Shown here piece after piece: positions 15,517-25,671 of a DNA stretch of 64,000 nt. Numbering within the stretch: position 1 is the first letter of the stretch; each line of letters opens with the position of its first letter. The translations under genes were made by a program, and so were the position numbers. Location of the stretch: NCBI RefSeq assembly GCF_000162875.1, contig NZ_GG700630.1, positions 1,158,968-1,222,967 on the forward strand, written 5' to 3'. Source of the DNA: Slackia exigua ATCC 700122. GTDB lineage: Bacteria; Actinomycetota; Coriobacteriia; Coriobacteriales; Eggerthellaceae. The notes under the pieces are model-generated. The model was not told the origin of the DNA. It searched no databases and was given only the letters and a program-made list of their open reading frames with translations.

Positions 15517-16254
15517 CTAGTTTTCGCCGTGATGATGGTGATGATGCTCCTGCTCTTCAAGCTTCTGGGCGGCGTCGCATGCGGAAAACGCCGCATCGTC
15601 GAGCACGGCGATCGCGTTAGGATGGAACTGCAGGATGGATGCAGGAACCTTCGGCGTGATGGGTCCGTAAAACGCCTGGTTTACGATATCCGCATAGGCC
15701 GCTCCGGATGCCACGACGACGATGCGCCGGGCCTCCATGACAGTGCCGATGCCCATGGTGAATTCCCCGCGTTCTTCGTTGTAGCAGGTCTCGTTCGAGA
15801 AGAAATCCCCGGGGACGTTCGCTCCCAGCTCGCCGTTCGGCCCAAGGGAAAGGATCAGGGTATCGATGCCTCCCTGAAGCCTGATCTGGGCTTCGAAGGC
15901 GGCGCAGACAGCATGGGGATCGGCGGCCGCGCCTCCCGGCGTGCAGACGTTTTCGGAATGGATGTTCGTCGCGCCGAAGAGCTCGGCATCGAGCCTGGCG
16001 CGCACAGGATAGGCCTCGTCGTCCCCACCGTCGTTGCGGCCGACGCGCGATTCGGTCACGCCGAATGCGGCAACGCGCGAGAAATCGAGCGCTTCCTCGA
16101 CATAGCGGGCGCTCAGCTGGCCGTACACGTCCACCCCGTCGGGAAAGACATCGAACCCGAGCGTACAGCCGGGCTTCTCGCATACGACCTCCGCCACGCA
16201 ATCGGCGGCGTAGGCGGCAAGTTCTTCGGAATCCTTGGCAACCATGATCTGCAT
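15517..16254 (-). CDS. Divergent glucosamine-6-phosphate deaminase (NagB)-like protein with C-terminal His6
   Basis: The 245-residue protein has the NagB/6-phosphogluconolactonase-like fold. The C-terminal half is recognisable as NagB: F-T-M-G-I-G-T-V-M-E-A near 165, then I-L-Q-F-H-P-N-A-I-A-V-L near 207. Active-site motifs are lost. The phosphate loop (T-G-S-T-P in NagB) reads V-F-P-D-G, the M-D-E-Y site reads V-T-E-S (66-69), and the D-G-H-I-G-F-N-E-P motif reads N-G-E-L-G-A-N-V-P (140-148), so Asp and His of the catalytic set are absent. The protein ends E-E-Q-E, six His, G-E-N. Deaminase activity is therefore unlikely; a binding, regulatory or metal-related role is possible. It stands alone, divergent from the HAD gene. 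Confidence 0.75.
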   Translation of the reverse strand: MQIMVAKDSEELAAYAADCVAEVVCEKPGCTLGFDVFPDGVDVYGQLSARYVEEALDFSRVAAFGVTESRVGRNDGGDDEAYPVRARLDAELFGATNIHSENVCTPGGAAADPHAVCAAFEAQIRLQGGIDTLILSLGPNGELGANVPGDFFSNETCYNEERGEFTMGIGTVMEARRIVVVASGAAYADIVNQAFYGPITPKVPASILQFHPNAIAVLDDAAFSACDAAQKLEEQEHHHHHHGEN

Positions 16255-16353
16255 AGGGCGAACCTTCCTTCGCGGTAGGCATGTGGCATAGGCGGTCTTC
16301 GAAGGGTACCATGAATCCGCGCATGACAGATGTTTTCAAGATAGGAGGCCGCA

Positions 16354-17001
16354 ATGGCCGCATGTTACGACGCATTCGTGTTCGATATGGACGGCACCAT
16401 CCTGTACACGCTCGACGACCTGACCGCCACGACGAACGCCATGCTGAAGACGTTCGGCTACCCCGAGCGCACGAAGGAGGATGTCCGCTTCATGGTAGGC
16501 GACGGCACCCGTGCGCTCATTGAGCGGGCGCTTCCCGCGGATGCGCCCCGGGAAAATATCGATGAGCTCTATTCCTGCTGGACCTCGTATTACGATACGC
16601 ATGGCGACGAGCACACCCGCCCGTACGGCGGCATCGTCGAAGCCATGCGCGACCTGCGCGCCCGCGGAAAGAAGATCGGGGTCTTGTCCAACAAGTACCA
16701 GGCGGGAGTGGACGCCATGATCGCGCGCTTCTTCGACGGACTCGTGGACTGCGCCATCGGCGACGGCACGGCTCCGCGCAAGCCGGACCCGACCGGACTC
16801 ATCATGCTGGCGGAACGCATCGGCGCGCCGCTCGACCGCATCGCGTACTTCGGAGATTCGACGACGGACATGAGGACGACCGTGCGCGCAGGTGTCTTCG
16901 GAATCGGAGTGACCTGGGGATACCAGACGAGGGAAGCCATTGCGGATGCCGGAGCCCGAACGCTCATAGACACGCCGTCCCGCATTCTCGACTTCGCATA
17001 G
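16354..17001 (+). CDS. HAD-superfamily phosphatase (phosphoglycolate phosphatase-like)
   Basis: A cytoplasmic hydrolase of 215 residues. It has motif I F-D-M-D-G-T-I (9-15) with the nucleophile Asp, motif II L-S-N-K in V-L-S-N-K, and motifs III/IV in K-P-D-P and Y-F-G-D-S-T-T-D-M. The alpha-helical cap between residues 16 and 85 places it with subfamily IA, Gph/PgmB-like. Substrate cannot be read from the sequence; phosphoglycolate or a related sugar phosphate is typical. The ATG has ATAGGAGGCCGCA before it. It is a single-gene unit, divergent from the NagB-like gene, closed by the terminator at 17005-17030. Confidence 0.88.
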   Translation: MAACYDAFVFDMDGTILYTLDDLTATTNAMLKTFGYPERTKEDVRFMVGDGTRALIERALPADAPRENIDELYSCWTSYYDTHGDEHTRPYGGIVEAMRDLRARGKKIGVLSNKYQAGVDAMIARFFDGLVDCAIGDGTAPRKPDPTGLIMLAERIGAPLDRIAYFGDSTTDMRTTVRAGVFGIGVTWGYQTREAIADAGARTLIDTPSRILDFA

Positions 17002-17004
17002 AAA

Positions 17005-17030
17005 AAGCCGGGCCTGTAAAAGCCCGGCTT
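17005..17030. terminator. Intrinsic terminator between HAD gene and tRNA-Phe
   Basis: Perfect 9-bp stem AAGCCGGGC/GCCCGGCTT with an 8-base loop. On the minus strand it is followed by a T-run (TTTTTC), so it can also end tRNA-Phe transcription. Confidence 0.8.
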
Positions 17031-17040
17031 CAAGCATCGA

Positions 17041-17116
17041 TGGTGGTCAGAGAGGGACTTGAACCCCCGACACGGGGATTTTCAGTCCCCTGCTCTACCA
17101 ACTGAGCTACCTGACC
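17041..17116 (-). tRNA. tRNA-Phe (anticodon GAA)
   Basis: A 76-nt cloverleaf with 7-bp acceptor stem (GGTCAGG against TCTGACC, one G-U), D arm AGCTCAGTTGGTAGAGC, anticodon loop reading CTGAAAA, T arm GGTTCAAGTCC and an encoded CCA. Confidence 0.96.
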
Positions 17117-17309
17117 GGTTCGTTAAACGCGAGTATGCATGATACCTGTAGCGAACCGTCTGCGCAAGCGGTTTTTGCCTCGGCCTGCATGCGGGCCGCA
17201 AGGGACCTGACCCCAGACGACGCACCGTTTCGAACCGTGCGATCCGACGTCTTCGCACCCGCATGGCAACGCACGCGAAGCGCTCCGCACCGCTCGCTCG
17301 CGCGAGCCT

Positions 17310-18626
17310 CTACTCCTTCATGGCGCAGCCGCTGCCGAACAGAAGCTCGCGCTCTTCAGGAGGGAGAATCGAACGCGCCTGGTCGCGCAGGTTGTTCACA
17401 CCGATGAAGAACTGCCGCATCATGACGACCATGAGGTAGCGTCCCTTGGGCGTGAGCGTCAGCTGCTCGTCATCGTCCTTGTCGATGCCGCCGACCGCCT
17501 TCATGAACGCGTATTCGACCGGCAGGCCCCTTTGCACCGAGCAGCCGAAATCACGTTCGAACCGCGTTTTATCCAGACGCAGGCCGAAGAGCTGCATCAG
17601 GAAGCGATACCGCATGCGATTCGCCTTCGAGAACGTGGTCTTGCCCATGATGGACATGCGTCCCGCGTCGATCGCCTGATTGTACTCGCGCACGCTGAAG
17701 GTATTGATGTATTGGGAATCGCCCAGATACGTGAAGCCGCCGCTGCCGATCGCCGGATACTGCTCGTAATCGACGATGTATTCATCGATCATCGTGGGCG
17801 CATCGGCCGTACGGTTGAACGTCCATGCGCTGCTATGCGTGAACAGCGCGTCGGGCCCGTCCGTCAGCGTCTCGCTGATGATCCGGTAGAAACGCTGCTC
17901 GCGATCGTAGTCGACCTTACCGACGGTAGCGGCCAGGGAGCGCTCGACCGCAGGCGATGCCATCAGAGGATAGAACGTCGTCTGGTTGCATCCCGTCTCG
18001 ATGACGGCTTCGAGGTCGCGGCGGAGGATGTCTTCGGTCTGCGCCGGGAAGTTGAAGATCATGTCCACGTTCATCGAGTCGAAGTAGGGCGCGGCGATTT
18101 TAACGGCCTCCATGATGGACGCCGCATCGCCGTACTTGTCATAGCGATCCATCTGTTTGAGCAGGCCGTCATCGAAGCTCTGCACCCCGACCGACAAGCG
18201 GTTCACCCGTCCTTCGAGTTCGCTCAGATAAGGTTCCGTCAGGTGGTTCGGGTTCGTTTCGCACGAAACGTCTTTGATGGAGAACTCGCGTTTCGCCGCA
18301 TCGATCGTCTTGCAGAGCTCGTCCAGCAAGATGGTCGGCGTGCCGCCGCCGATGTACAGGGAGTCGAAGTCGTAGCCGAGCTCCTTGACCATCATCATCT
18401 CGCGGCGCAGGTTCTCGTAGTACGCCTTCGCGCGCCCTTCGTTGAAAGGGAACCGATTGAACGAACAGTACGGACACAAACGCTCGCAGAAAGGTATATG
18501 CATGTACAGCATATACGGCATCCCGGCTTGAGGGCCGGGGATGCGCGTCTCTTCGGTTCTATCGATGCGCAGATTGCCTGATGTGTAGTGACGGACCGCC
18601 TTGCTCAAAAGTCGTTCTGAAAGCAT
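17310..18626 (-). CDS. HemN/HemW-like radical SAM protein (coproporphyrinogen dehydrogenase family)
   Basis: A 438-residue radical SAM enzyme. The iron-sulfur motif is C47-x3-C51-x2-C54 (F-C-E-R-L-C-P-Y-C), followed by the HemN-type Y-I-G-G-G-T-P-T and R-L-S-V-G-V-Q-S-F motifs and a HemN C-terminal domain. The family includes oxygen-independent coproporphyrinogen oxidase, heme chaperone HemW and anaerobic heme-opening enzymes such as ChuW/HutW; sequence alone does not separate these here. It is cytoplasmic and oxygen sensitive. It starts 8 bases after the purD stop on the same strand, so it is likely the last gene of a purA-purD unit. The cyd hemes nearby make a heme role plausible. Confidence 0.85.
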   Translation of the reverse strand: MLSERLLSKAVRHYTSGNLRIDRTEETRIPGPQAGMPYMLYMHIPFCERLCPYCSFNRFPFNEGRAKAYYENLRREMMMVKELGYDFDSLYIGGGTPTILLDELCKTIDAAKREFSIKDVSCETNPNHLTEPYLSELEGRVNRLSVGVQSFDDGLLKQMDRYDKYGDAASIMEAVKIAAPYFDSMNVDMIFNFPAQTEDILRRDLEAVIETGCNQTTFYPLMASPAVERSLAATVGKVDYDREQRFYRIISETLTDGPDALFTHSSAWTFNRTADAPTMIDEYIVDYEQYPAIGSGGFTYLGDSQYINTFSVREYNQAIDAGRMSIMGKTTFSKANRMRYRFLMQLFGLRLDKTRFERDFGCSVQRGLPVEYAFMKAVGGIDKDDDEQLTLTPKGRYLMVVMMRQFFIGVNNLRDQARSILPPEERELLFGSGCAMKE

Positions 18627-18634
18627 AAATGAAT

Positions 18635-19909
18635 CTAAACCTCTATCGCTCGTTTCGCGATGTCGAACCGCATCTGCTTGCCTTCGAAGTTGATCTTGTC
18701 GCAGGCTTCGTAGGCAAGCTCGCGCGCCTCTTCGAAGGAATCGGCGAGCGCGACCACGTTCAGGACGCGGCCGCCGCTCGTGATGAGCTCGTCATCGGCG
18801 TTGTAGGACGTGCCGGCCTGGAACACAAGCACGCCGTCCATCTCCTCGGCCTCTTCTATGCCGAGAATGACCTTGCCTTTTTCGTATGATCCAGGATAGC
18901 CGCCGCTCGCAAGCACGACGCAGACCGACACCTTGTCGCTCCAGGAAGGACGCACGTCGCCAGCGCGGCCCTCGGCCACGGCAAGGAACGCGTCGAGCAC
19001 GTCGCCGTCGAAGCGTGCGAGAACGGCCTGGGTTTCGGGATCGCCGAAGCGAGCGTTGAATTCGAGCAGCTTCGGGCCTTCCTCGGTCAGCATGAAGCCG
19101 CCGTAGAGCACGCCGCGATACCCCGCGCCGAATTCCTCCTTGGTCGCCGCCGCTGCCGTGCGCATGATGTCCGCCATCCGGGTCTCGAGCGCATCGTCCA
19201 CGGCAGGTACCGGGGAATACGCGCCCATGCCGCCGGTGTTCGGGCCGCGATCGCCATCGAAGGCGCGCTTGTGATCCTGCGCGCACGGCATGCAGACCGC
19301 CTCGCCGTCGGTGATGAATGCAAGCATGCTGCATTCCGGACCCACCAGGCATTCTTCAATGACGACCGAGCTTCCTGCCGTGCCGAACGCACCGGCGAAG
19401 CAGTCATGGACGGCCTCTTCCGCCTCTTCGAGGTCGTCCGCCACGACGACACCCTTGCCTGCGGCCAGACCATCGGCCTTGACCACGATCGGAGCGCCCG
19501 TCTCGCGCACGAACGCGAGGGCGTCGGCTTCGCAATCGCAGGCGCGATACCGCGCGGTCGGAAGCCCATGCCTGATCATGAATTCCTTCGAGAACGATTT
19601 GCTGCCCTCGAGCCGGGCGGCGTCGGCATTCGGGCCGAAGACGGGGATTCCCGCCGCGCGGACGGCGTCGGCGACGCCTGCGACCAAAGGGGCCTCGGGG
19701 CCGATGACCACAAGCCCTATCCCCTGGTCTTTGGAAAAGCCTATGACGGCCTCCGCATCGCACGGATCGAGCGGCACGTTCCGGCCGCACTGCACCGTTC
19801 CTCCGTTTCCGGGGGCTATGAATAGGTCTCCGACCTGAGGTGACTTCGCAATGGACCATGCGAGGGCATGTTCGCGGCCTCCGCTGCCCAGAACCAGTAC
19901 GTTCATCAT
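18635..19909 (-). CDS. purD: Phosphoribosylamine-glycine ligase
   Basis: An ATP-grasp enzyme of 424 residues that joins glycine to phosphoribosylamine in purine synthesis. It starts with V-L-V-L-G-S-G-G-R-E-H-A-L-A-W and carries G-P-E-A-P-L-V-A-G, K-A-D-G-L-A-A-G-K-G-V, N-T-G-G-M-G-A-Y-S-P and E-F-N-A-R-F-G-D-P-E-T-Q, all PurD signatures. Two ATG codons open the frame; AAGGAG is 11-14 bases upstream. It lies 31 bases after purA on the same strand and is followed by the radical SAM gene. Length and motifs are normal. Confidence 0.96.
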   Translation of the reverse strand: MMNVLVLGSGGREHALAWSIAKSPQVGDLFIAPGNGGTVQCGRNVPLDPCDAEAVIGFSKDQGIGLVVIGPEAPLVAGVADAVRAAGIPVFGPNADAARLEGSKSFSKEFMIRHGLPTARYRACDCEADALAFVRETGAPIVVKADGLAAGKGVVVADDLEEAEEAVHDCFAGAFGTAGSSVVIEECLVGPECSMLAFITDGEAVCMPCAQDHKRAFDGDRGPNTGGMGAYSPVPAVDDALETRMADIMRTAAAATKEEFGAGYRGVLYGGFMLTEEGPKLLEFNARFGDPETQAVLARFDGDVLDAFLAVAEGRAGDVRPSWSDKVSVCVVLASGGYPGSYEKGKVILGIEEAEEMDGVLVFQAGTSYNADDELITSGGRVLNVVALADSFEEARELAYEACDKINFEGKQMRFDIAKRAIEV

Positions 19910-19940
19910 GTCTTGGTCTTCTCCTTGAACGGAATGCGCG

Positions 19941-22789
<2,849 letters not shown>

Positions 22790-22993
22790 TCCACTCTGAC
22801 CTGGCCTTTTAGAGATACCAAGTCGAATTTGCTTTGGCAGAACAGATATATTACCCCATCGCGCGCGTCTTGTGTCGGCCGCATGTCCAAGCCCTCGATG
22901 CGCATTCCGTCAATCCACCTCTGAAAACCGATTTCCACACCGACAAACTGCGCCTTTCCCACTTATCAACGTTTTCCACATTTTAGACTGTGG

Positions 22994-23029
22994 AAAACAA
23001 AAAATCCCGCCGCGCATGCGGCGGGATTT
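22994..23029 (-). terminator. Intrinsic terminator of the rpsF-ssb-rpsR-rplI operon
   Basis: On the minus strand: AAATCCCGCCGC, 4-base loop, GCGGCGGGATTT followed by TTTTGTTTT. A strong stem plus U-tract about 50 bases after the rplI stop. Confidence 0.88.
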
Positions 23030-23079
23030 CATGCCGTTTCGCCACCAGGAAAAACCCGGAGACGATCCGTAAAAGCGCG

Positions 23080-23616
23080 TTACTCGGCTTCGGTCTCTTC
23101 GACCTCGGCGGCCTCCGCAGGAGCTTCCTCGGCGGGAGCCTCTTCGACTTCAGCCGGAGCCTCTTCGACCTTCGGCTCGCCCACGAACAGGTTGATGCCG
23201 ACTTTGATGTCGCGGTAGATGGAAAGCTCGACGACGTGCTCGCCCGCGGTCTTGATGGCCTGGCGCATGACAAGGCGCTTGCGGTCGATCTCGAGATCGA
23301 GGTCGGCCTTGACGGCGTCAGCGACCATGGAAGCCGTGACGGAGCCGAACAGGACGCCCTCTTCGCCGACCTTCGCAGGCACGACGACGGTCTTGCCCTC
23401 GAGGGCGGCCTTGAGCTCGTTCGCGCGGGCGATGCGGGTCTCTTCGCGCTTGGCGATGGAGCCGCGACGCTGCTCGAGCTGCTTCAGGTTGCCCTTGGTG
23501 GCCAGGACGGCCATGCCCCTGGGGCCGAGATAGTTATTGAAGAAGCCGCGCGCGACGTCGACCACGTCGCCTTCGCCGCCTCTTCCGGGGATTTCGGTAA
23601 GCAGGATGACCTTCAT
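23080..23616 (-). CDS. rplI: Ribosomal protein bL9 with acidic C-terminal tail
   Basis: The protein is 178 residues; typical bL9 is about 148-150. Residues 1-150 are a complete bL9 (M-K-V-I-L-L, then G-F-F-N-N-Y-L-G-P-R-G-M-A near 24-36 and the C-terminal domain to about residue 145). Residues 151-178 add a tail built from repeats of E-E-A-P-A-E, highly acidic and likely disordered. It is the last gene of the rpsF-ssb-rpsR-rplI operon, 12 bases after rpsR, with the strong terminator at 22994-23029 downstream. The core function, binding 23S rRNA near the L1 stalk, should be kept; the role of the tail is unknown. Confidence 0.96.
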   Translation of the reverse strand: MKVILLTEIPGRGGEGDVVDVARGFFNNYLGPRGMAVLATKGNLKQLEQRRGSIAKREETRIARANELKAALEGKTVVVPAKVGEEGVLFGSVTASMVADAVKADLDLEIDRKRLVMRQAIKTAGEHVVELSIYRDIKVGINLFVGEPKVEEAPAEVEEAPAEEAPAEAAEVEETEAE

Positions 23617-23628
23617 CGGTGTACCTCC

Positions 23629-23889
23629 TTAGCGATTGCGGCGATCGCCACGGCCGCTGACGGCAGCCACGACATAGGGCATGAGGCCCATTTCACGCGC
23701 GTTCTTGATGGCGGTAGCGATGTCGCGCTGATGCTGGACGCAAGCGCCCGTCACGCGGCGCGGCTTGATCTTACCGCGGTCGGTCACGAATTTACGCAGC
23801 ATGGCCGTATCTTTGTAATCGATGTAGTCCGTGCCGTCCTTGCAGAACTGGCAGAACTTACGGCGAGGCTGCTTGTTGTATTCAGCCAT
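23629..23889 (-). CDS. rpsR: Ribosomal protein bS18
   Basis: An 86-residue small-subunit protein. It has the N-terminal K-F-C-Q-F-C-K-D-G motif of zinc-type S18 and the conserved [17 protein letters not shown] segment. It binds with bS6 to the 30S platform, which fits the operon with rpsF. It lies between ssb (44 bases) and rplI (12 bases). The downstream rplI ribosome site AAGGAGG is in the gap. Confidence 0.97.
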   Translation of the reverse strand: MAEYNKQPRRKFCQFCKDGTDYIDYKDTAMLRKFVTDRGKIKPRRVTGACVQHQRDIATAIKNAREMGLMPYVVAAVSGRGDRRNR

Positions 23890-23933
23890 GATTTCCTCTT
23901 TCGATTCCTAACGCATTGAGACGTATGGGAAGC

Positions 23934-24377
23934 CTAGAAGGGAATGTCCTCGTCATAGACGGAGGTGTCCACCATCGGAGCGGAGGACGCGGGAGAGGCG
24001 TACGACGAAGCTTGCATGCGCGGAGCCTGCTGGCCTTGACCTGCGCCGTCGCGGGAGGACAGGAACTCGATCTCATCGACGATGACCTCGATCTTGCTCC
24101 TCTTCTGCCCGTCGCGTTCCCACTGGGACCAACGAAGCTTCCCCTCGATGGCAACCTTCGAGCCTTTGCTCAGGAAGCGCGAAACGCTCTGCGCGCGCGT
24201 CCCGAACATCGTGCAATCGATGTAGTTGGGGAAATCCTTCCATTCACCGGTCTGAGGATCCTTGCGGCGATCGTTGACCGCCACGCCGAAGCCGAGAACG
24301 GGAAAACCGCTCGCGGTCTGGCGGAGCTCAGGGTCACGCGTGAGATTGCCCGTGATGAGAACCTTGTTGATGCTCAT
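23934..24377 (-). CDS. ssb: Single-stranded DNA-binding protein
   Basis: A protein of 147 residues. The OB-fold domain fills residues 1-110 (N-K-V-L-I-T-G-N-L-T-R-D-P-E-L-R, then F-G-T-R-A-Q-S-V and G-S-K-V-A-I-E-G-K-L). A short Gln/Ser-rich linker follows, and the tail ends Y-D-E-D-I-P-F, the conserved partner-binding tip. The start at 24377 has GGAAGAGGAAGAC before it; an in-frame upstream ATG at 24542 overlaps rpsF and is not credible. The linker is short compared with many SSB proteins. It is in the usual rpsF-ssb-rpsR order. Confidence 0.96.
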   Translation of the reverse strand: MSINKVLITGNLTRDPELRQTASGFPVLGFGVAVNDRRKDPQTGEWKDFPNYIDCTMFGTRAQSVSRFLSKGSKVAIEGKLRWSQWERDGQKRSKIEVIVDEIEFLSSRDGAGQGQQAPRMQASSYASPASSAPMVDTSVYDEDIPF

Positions 24378-24444
24378 GTCTTCCTCTTCCTTCTTCCTCA
24401 AGATTTCGACGGTTCCGCATCCTTTCGGGATGCATGCCGCCGAA

Positions 24445-24738
24445 TTAATCGCGGTCGTCGCGACGAACGATCTTGTGGCGCACGACTGCGTCGGTAATAC
24501 GCAGGATGCGATCCAGTTCCGCAATGCTTTCAGGATCCGCATGGAAATCGATGAGCGTGTAATCGCCTTCGGTCAGGCCGGCGATCTCGTACGCGAGCTT
24601 GCGACGGCCCCAATCCTCGACGTTGTCGATCGTGCCGTTGTTGTCGTTGATGGCGGTCTCGACGCGCTTCATTGCCGCAAGGCGAACCTCGTCTTCGATC
24701 GTAGGCGAGACGAAGAACAGCAATTCATAAGCCTTCAT
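24445..24738 (-). CDS. rpsF: Ribosomal protein bS6
   Basis: A 97-residue protein that starts M-K-A-Y-E-L-L-F-F-V-S-P and contains W-G-R-R-K-L-A-Y-E-I, both S6 hallmarks. It pairs with bS18 on 16S rRNA. The ATG at 24738 has AGGAGGTGACATC before it, better than the ATG at 24777. It leads the operon rpsF-ssb-rpsR-rplI; a good promoter candidate lies at 24810-24838. Confidence 0.97.
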   Translation of the reverse strand: MKAYELLFFVSPTIEDEVRLAAMKRVETAINDNNGTIDNVEDWGRRKLAYEIAGLTEGDYTLIDFHADPESIAELDRILRITDAVVRHKIVRRDDRD

Positions 24739-24809
24739 GATGTCACCTCCTCTGGACTTAACGGTCCCGAGGCTCATGAAGGCATCTGCTCGGGACAGGA
24801 AACTTCGTT

Positions 24810-24838
24810 ATCTTATCAGCAGGTTTCCGTCATTGCAA
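24810..24838 (-). promoter_or_regulatory. Putative promoter of the rpsF operon
   Basis: On the minus strand: TTGCAA (24838-24833), 17-base spacer, TAAGAT (24815-24810), 72 bases upstream of rpsF. The rest of the 322-base gap 24739-25060 holds no gene; a TATACT at 25012-25017 may be the -10 of the plus-strand gene at 25061. Confidence 0.55.
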
Positions 24839-25060
24839 TTGCCGATGCCTTCGGCCGGGCCATCGCTCCATGCGTTGCACACGACCCTATCATGGCATCC
24901 TTGCCCGGATCCGGACGGCGTCTTCCGGCGATTCCGCGCGATACGGCCGAATCCTTGCGTTTTTCGGACGAGAACGCGATCGAAGCTGCCGAAGACCGTG
25001 CCCCGCCACCGTATACTGGACGCACGAATCCTCATCGTTCCCCAAAGAAAGGCAGGCACT

Positions 25061-25564
25061 ATGGCCGACAGAGATATCGAAATCGCTCCGACCGAGGTTC
25101 CCGAGATCGACGAGACGCTCGAGACGCTCCTGCTCCAGACGCTCGAAAACGCCCAGGATCGCTATGAGAAGTCCGGCGTCCTAAGCCCGTATACCGCCAC
25201 GCTCATCGGCGAGCGCGTCTTCGAGGAAACCTACCTGGGAACCACCGACGAATGCTTCGCCGAAGCCGAAAGGACCGTCGAAGGCATGAGGGGGGCGCGC
25301 GCCTATGCATTCTGCTACGACGGGTACCTCGACACCGACGAAGGGCAGGTGGACGCCATCATCGTGGAGGGCGCCATCGCCGACGGGCAGGACGGCATCG
25401 CGATCGGCCTGCTCTATACCGAAAAAGACGATACGATCACCTTCAGCGAAGAGCCCTTCTATCTAGGACCCGCCCCCAGCTTCCTTCCCGTGAAGGTCGC
25501 CAAAATCGAGGATGACTCGATGAAAGCCGCATCTGAAGACGAAGCGGAGGCATCCGAGGAATAG
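25061..25564 (+). CDS. Hypothetical acidic protein
   Basis: A cytoplasmic protein of 167 residues with no recognised domain. It is very acidic throughout (E-T-L-E-T-L-L-L near residue 20, then D-D-E-C-F-A-E-A-E) and ends in an Asp/Glu/Ala tail. No signal peptide or membrane segment is present. The pattern of alternating helices and strands suggests a single compact domain of about 150 residues. The start at 25061 has AAAGAAAGGCAGGCACT; longer in-frame starts lie in the rpsF promoter region. It is a lone gene between the divergent rpsF operon and the LuxR gene, with a terminator at 25588-25620. Confidence 0.65.
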   Translation: MADRDIEIAPTEVPEIDETLETLLLQTLENAQDRYEKSGVLSPYTATLIGERVFEETYLGTTDECFAEAERTVEGMRGARAYAFCYDGYLDTDEGQVDAIIVEGAIADGQDGIAIGLLYTEKDDTITFSEEPFYLGPAPSFLPVKVAKIEDDSMKAASEDEAEASEE

Positions 25565-25587
25565 AACGGCTCCTCTGCGCGCACCGC

Positions 25588-25620
25588 GGCCCTCCGACGC
25601 GTCAAATGTCGGAGGGCCTT
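25588..25620. terminator. Terminator between the acidic protein gene and the LuxR gene
   Basis: Perfect 11-bp stem GGCCCTCCGAC/GTCGGAGGGCC with a 9-base loop, followed by TTCT on the plus strand. It lies between convergent genes. Confidence 0.75.
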
Positions 25621-25671
25621 CTCGTCCGTGCGAGCCATCCGTATGGCGTCCCCGCCCGACGATCGCGGCCG

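Noticed and set aside
15529-15546. CATCATCACCATCATCAC looks like a cloning His6 tag
   Set aside because: It is in frame at the end of a native gene, followed by G-E-N, a stop, a natural terminator hairpin and normal intergenic sequence, with no vector sequence nearby; it is treated as natural.
22930-22990. TTATCAACG and TTTTCCACA near dnaB as a DnaA-box cluster
   Set aside because: Both have mismatches, no perfect box is nearby, and the clear origin is at 55.9-56.35 kb.
25061-25564. Acidic protein considered as an anti-restriction DNA mimic
   Set aside because: It is acidic but no family resemblance or phage context is visible, so no function is assigned.
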